This document shows positions 5,321 through 6,634 of a stretch of DNA of 6,634 nucleotides, in pieces. The translations under genes and the position numbers were made by a program. Each line of letters starts with the position of its first letter. Position 1 is the first letter of the stretch. Source of the stretch: Nostoc sp. CHAB 5715 (GTDB lineage Bacteria; Cyanobacteriota; Cyanobacteriia; Cyanobacteriales; Nostocaceae); assembly GCF_020829685.1 (NCBI RefSeq), contig NZ_JAIVFR010000369.1:1-6634 (forward strand), read 5' to 3'. The notes under the pieces are model-generated. The model worked only from the letters and a program-made list of their open reading frames with translations. It was not told the origin of the DNA and searched no databases.

Positions 5321-5518
5321 ATGATTCTGCCTGGAGCAACTGTTCGCGTCAACAATCCCGCAGATACCTATTATCGCTCCGAAGGACTCGTGCAACGGGT
5401 GAGTGATGGCAAAGTAGCCGTATTATTTGAAGGTGGTAACTGGGATAAATTAATTACCTTCCGCCTGAGCGAATTGGAACTCGTAGAAACCACAGCCGGA
5501 CGTAAAAAAGCCAAATAA
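5321..5518 (+). CDS. ndhS: NAD(P)H-quinone oxidoreductase (NDH-1) subunit S
   Basis: The 65-residue product matches NdhS (the ssl0352/CRR31 type), a small subunit specific to cyanobacterial and plastid NDH-1. It sits at the stromal/cytoplasmic ferredoxin-docking face of the complex and supports ferredoxin-driven cyclic electron flow. The single domain is SH3-like: [42 protein letters not shown] carries the closely spaced beta strands (about residues 4-45), followed by FRLSELELV. The tail is basic (GRKKAK). It has no membrane segment and no cysteine. The start has a reasonable Shine-Dalgarno. It stands alone between two heptamer-based inverted repeats rather than beside other ndh genes. The identification is from recognition of the family sequence and length. 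Confidence 0.9.
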   Translation: MILPGATVRVNNPADTYYRSEGLVQRVSDGKVAVLFEGGNWDKLITFRLSELELVETTAGRKKAK

Positions 5519-5520
5519 TA

Positions 5521-5643
5521 TTAGTCATTAGTCATTAGTCCTTTGTCGTTTGGCAAAAACTAATACTTCTCTTCTTAGGCTGCGCCAGAGGCAAAGCTCA
5601 GTACAAGTGACTAATGACCAATGACTAATGACTAATGACTAAA
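5521..5643. repeat. Heptamer inverted repeat between ndhS and the HAS-barrel gene
   Basis: The left arm has TTAGTCA-type units from 5521, two bases after the ndhS stop, decaying to TTTGTCG and TTTGGCA by 5555. The right arm has five GACTAAT-type units at 5609-5643. Bases 5521-5540 and 5623-5642 are perfect 20-bp reverse complements separated by 82 bases. Between the arms lie a GCCAGAGGC-type unit (5583-5593) and GCTCAGTACAAGTG (5596-5609), which also occurs in the mrp-rodA gap. The structure could be a bidirectional stop signal or a miniature mobile element. Confidence 0.88.
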
Positions 5644-5648
5644 TTACT

Positions 5649-6305
5649 ATGCGCCTCCCCCTACCACAGTTTGCTACTGGCGATCGCCATCCCAATCACA
5701 TTGCGGAGGTGATTGAGACTACTAGTACTGAGTTTTTAGCTCAGTGTTTGGAACCACCAGATTTGAGCTTTCCCTCTATGCCACCCTTTGGTAGTTGGGT
5801 CTGTTCTGTAGATGAAGAATCGGGCAATCAAGTTTATGCTGTAATATATTATGCCACAAGTATGCCCATAGATTCCGTACATCGGGCTAGAGCTTTGGGG
5901 TTATCTTTGCAAGACTTACGCGAAGAACAACCCCAGATATTTGCCATGCTCAGAACAGAATTCCGGGCTGCGATCGTAGGATTTGAGCAATCTTCCCAGA
6001 ATCGAGGTTATAACCAAAGAATATATCAGTATCTACCACCCCGTCCCCCGCAAATTCATCAAGCTGTTTATCGGTGCGAACCAGAAGCAATCATTAAATT
6101 TACTGAAGAACTAGATTTTTTGCGGACACTCCTTTGTGTTAACGGTGCGCCAGTAGAGTCTTTGACCGCAGCTGCCATTCGAGATATATACCAGTTACGC
6201 AAAGCTGACCGAGAATGGCTAATTAAAGCTGGACGTAGCTTGAGTGTGCTACTTAAAGACGACTACGATCGCTTGCGGTTCATTTTGAGTCAAATCCATC
6301 CGTAG
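5649..6305 (+). CDS. HAS-barrel domain protein, function unknown
   Basis: The 218-residue product has an N-terminal region (about 14-113) resembling the HAS barrel, the small beta barrel at the start of HerA-type DNA translocases and F1 ATP synthase alpha/beta subunits. The features seen are an opening strand (HIAEVIETTSTEFLAQCL), FGSWVCSV, a central strand QVYAVIYYATS, and the run RARALGLSLQDLREEQPQIFAMLRTEFRAAIVGF (79-112), typical of HerA N-termini. No Walker A, Walker B or HerA ATPase domain follows; the C-terminal half (about 135-218) is helical, with ITEELDFLRTLL-like and LRKADREWLIKAGRSLSVLL segments. It may be an accessory or partner protein, but I cannot assign a function. The ATG lies five bases beyond a heptamer array, with no Shine-Dalgarno. 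The C-terminus is intact and ends at TAG. Confidence 0.85.
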   Translation: MRLPLPQFATGDRHPNHIAEVIETTSTEFLAQCLEPPDLSFPSMPPFGSWVCSVDEESGNQVYAVIYYATSMPIDSVHRARALGLSLQDLREEQPQIFAMLRTEFRAAIVGFEQSSQNRGYNQRIYQYLPPRPPQIHQAVYRCEPEAIIKFTEELDFLRTLLCVNGAPVESLTAAAIRDIYQLRKADREWLIKAGRSLSVLLKDDYDRLRFILSQIHP

Positions 6306-6453
6306 GTAGTTAGTTCTCAGACAATTGCCTAGTTAGTGTAAGTTAATATATTCATTTGATTTTTCCTCAGGTGGCTTCTCCATTTATTTATATAGATTAA
6401 GCGATCGCCCCAAGGTAATTGCAGTTTTACCATAGCCCCTTCAATTCCTACCT

Positions 6454-6634
6454 ATGGAACTCATATCACAAGTTCTTGCTCTGGAACCAACTTCCCAAGT
6501 TCTTGGCAAAGAACCAATTGTTCCCTTTGCTATTTTGCTGGTGGTTATCTTAGTTATACCGATCGTGTTTGAGCGGCTAAGATTACCAGGATTAGTGGGT
6601 TTGGTTTTTTCAGGGCTACTACCTACGGATGGAT
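6454..6634 (+). CDS. Cation:proton antiporter (CPA2/Kef type), N-terminal fragment cut by window end
   Basis: The reading frame is open from ATG 6454 to the window edge, giving 60 residues. After a short head (MELISQVLALEPTSQVLGKEP), the segment IVPFAILLVVILVIPIVFERLRLPGLVGLVFSGLL matches the first membrane helix and the FERLRLPGLVG motif of Kef/NhaS-type monovalent cation:proton antiporters. These are membrane proteins of about 12-13 helices, sometimes followed by TrkA-N or USP domains that cannot be seen here. After FSGLL the sequence reads PTDG rather than the usual LGPxGW, so a small difference or error near the end is possible. The 148-base gap upstream has a HIP1 site (6401-6408), an AT-rich TATATAGAT stretch (6389-6397) and no clear terminator. 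Confidence 0.85.
   Translation, partial: MELISQVLALEPTSQVLGKEPIVPFAILLVVILVIPIVFERLRLPGLVGLVFSGLLPTDG

Overview
The window looks like chromosomal DNA from a filamentous, probably heterocyst-forming cyanobacterium of the Nostoc/Anabaena type. Three things point there: cyanobacteria-specific proteins (NdhS of the photosynthetic NDH-1 complex, and a cyanobacterial-type Mrp and RodA); five perfect GCGATCGC (HIP1) octamers in 6.6 kb; and dense short tandem heptamer arrays (STRR-type) in the gaps between genes.

Layout. A C-rich heptamer array (10-106) runs up to the stop codon of hemF, which lies on the minus strand (108-1139, aerobic coproporphyrinogen III oxidase). A 550-base divergent gap (1140-1689) holds weak promoter candidates and a probable 93-bp miniature inverted-repeat element. 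Everything after it is on the plus strand: an SRPBCC/START-like protein (1690-2214), a repeat-filled gap, mrp (2531-3622, P-loop Fe-S carrier ATPase), a large composite repeat, rodA (3898-5211, SEDS peptidoglycan polymerase), ndhS (5321-5518), a HAS-barrel protein (5649-6305), and the first 60 codons of a Kef/CPA2-type cation:proton antiporter (from 6454) cut by the window end.

The genes are housekeeping functions with no single shared pathway: heme/chlorophyll precursor synthesis, Fe-S cluster handling, cell-wall elongation and cyclic electron transport. Fe-S supply by Mrp could serve NDH-1 and other photosynthetic enzymes, but that link is inference. Gaps of 109-316 bases full of repeats argue against a tight operon.

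The most unusual content is between the genes. The four plus-strand gaps from 2215 to 5648 carry heptamer or nonamer arrays, most arranged as left and right arms that are reverse complements of each other. Several arrays begin within 0-2 bases of a stop codon or end within 0-6 bases of a start codon. After hemF, the SRPBCC gene and mrp, the G-rich strand of the array is the sense strand of the upstream gene. Two unrelated-looking arrays contain the same 14-base module, and one array is split in perfect register by a 24-bp insert. No phage, toxin, CRISPR or defence genes are visible.
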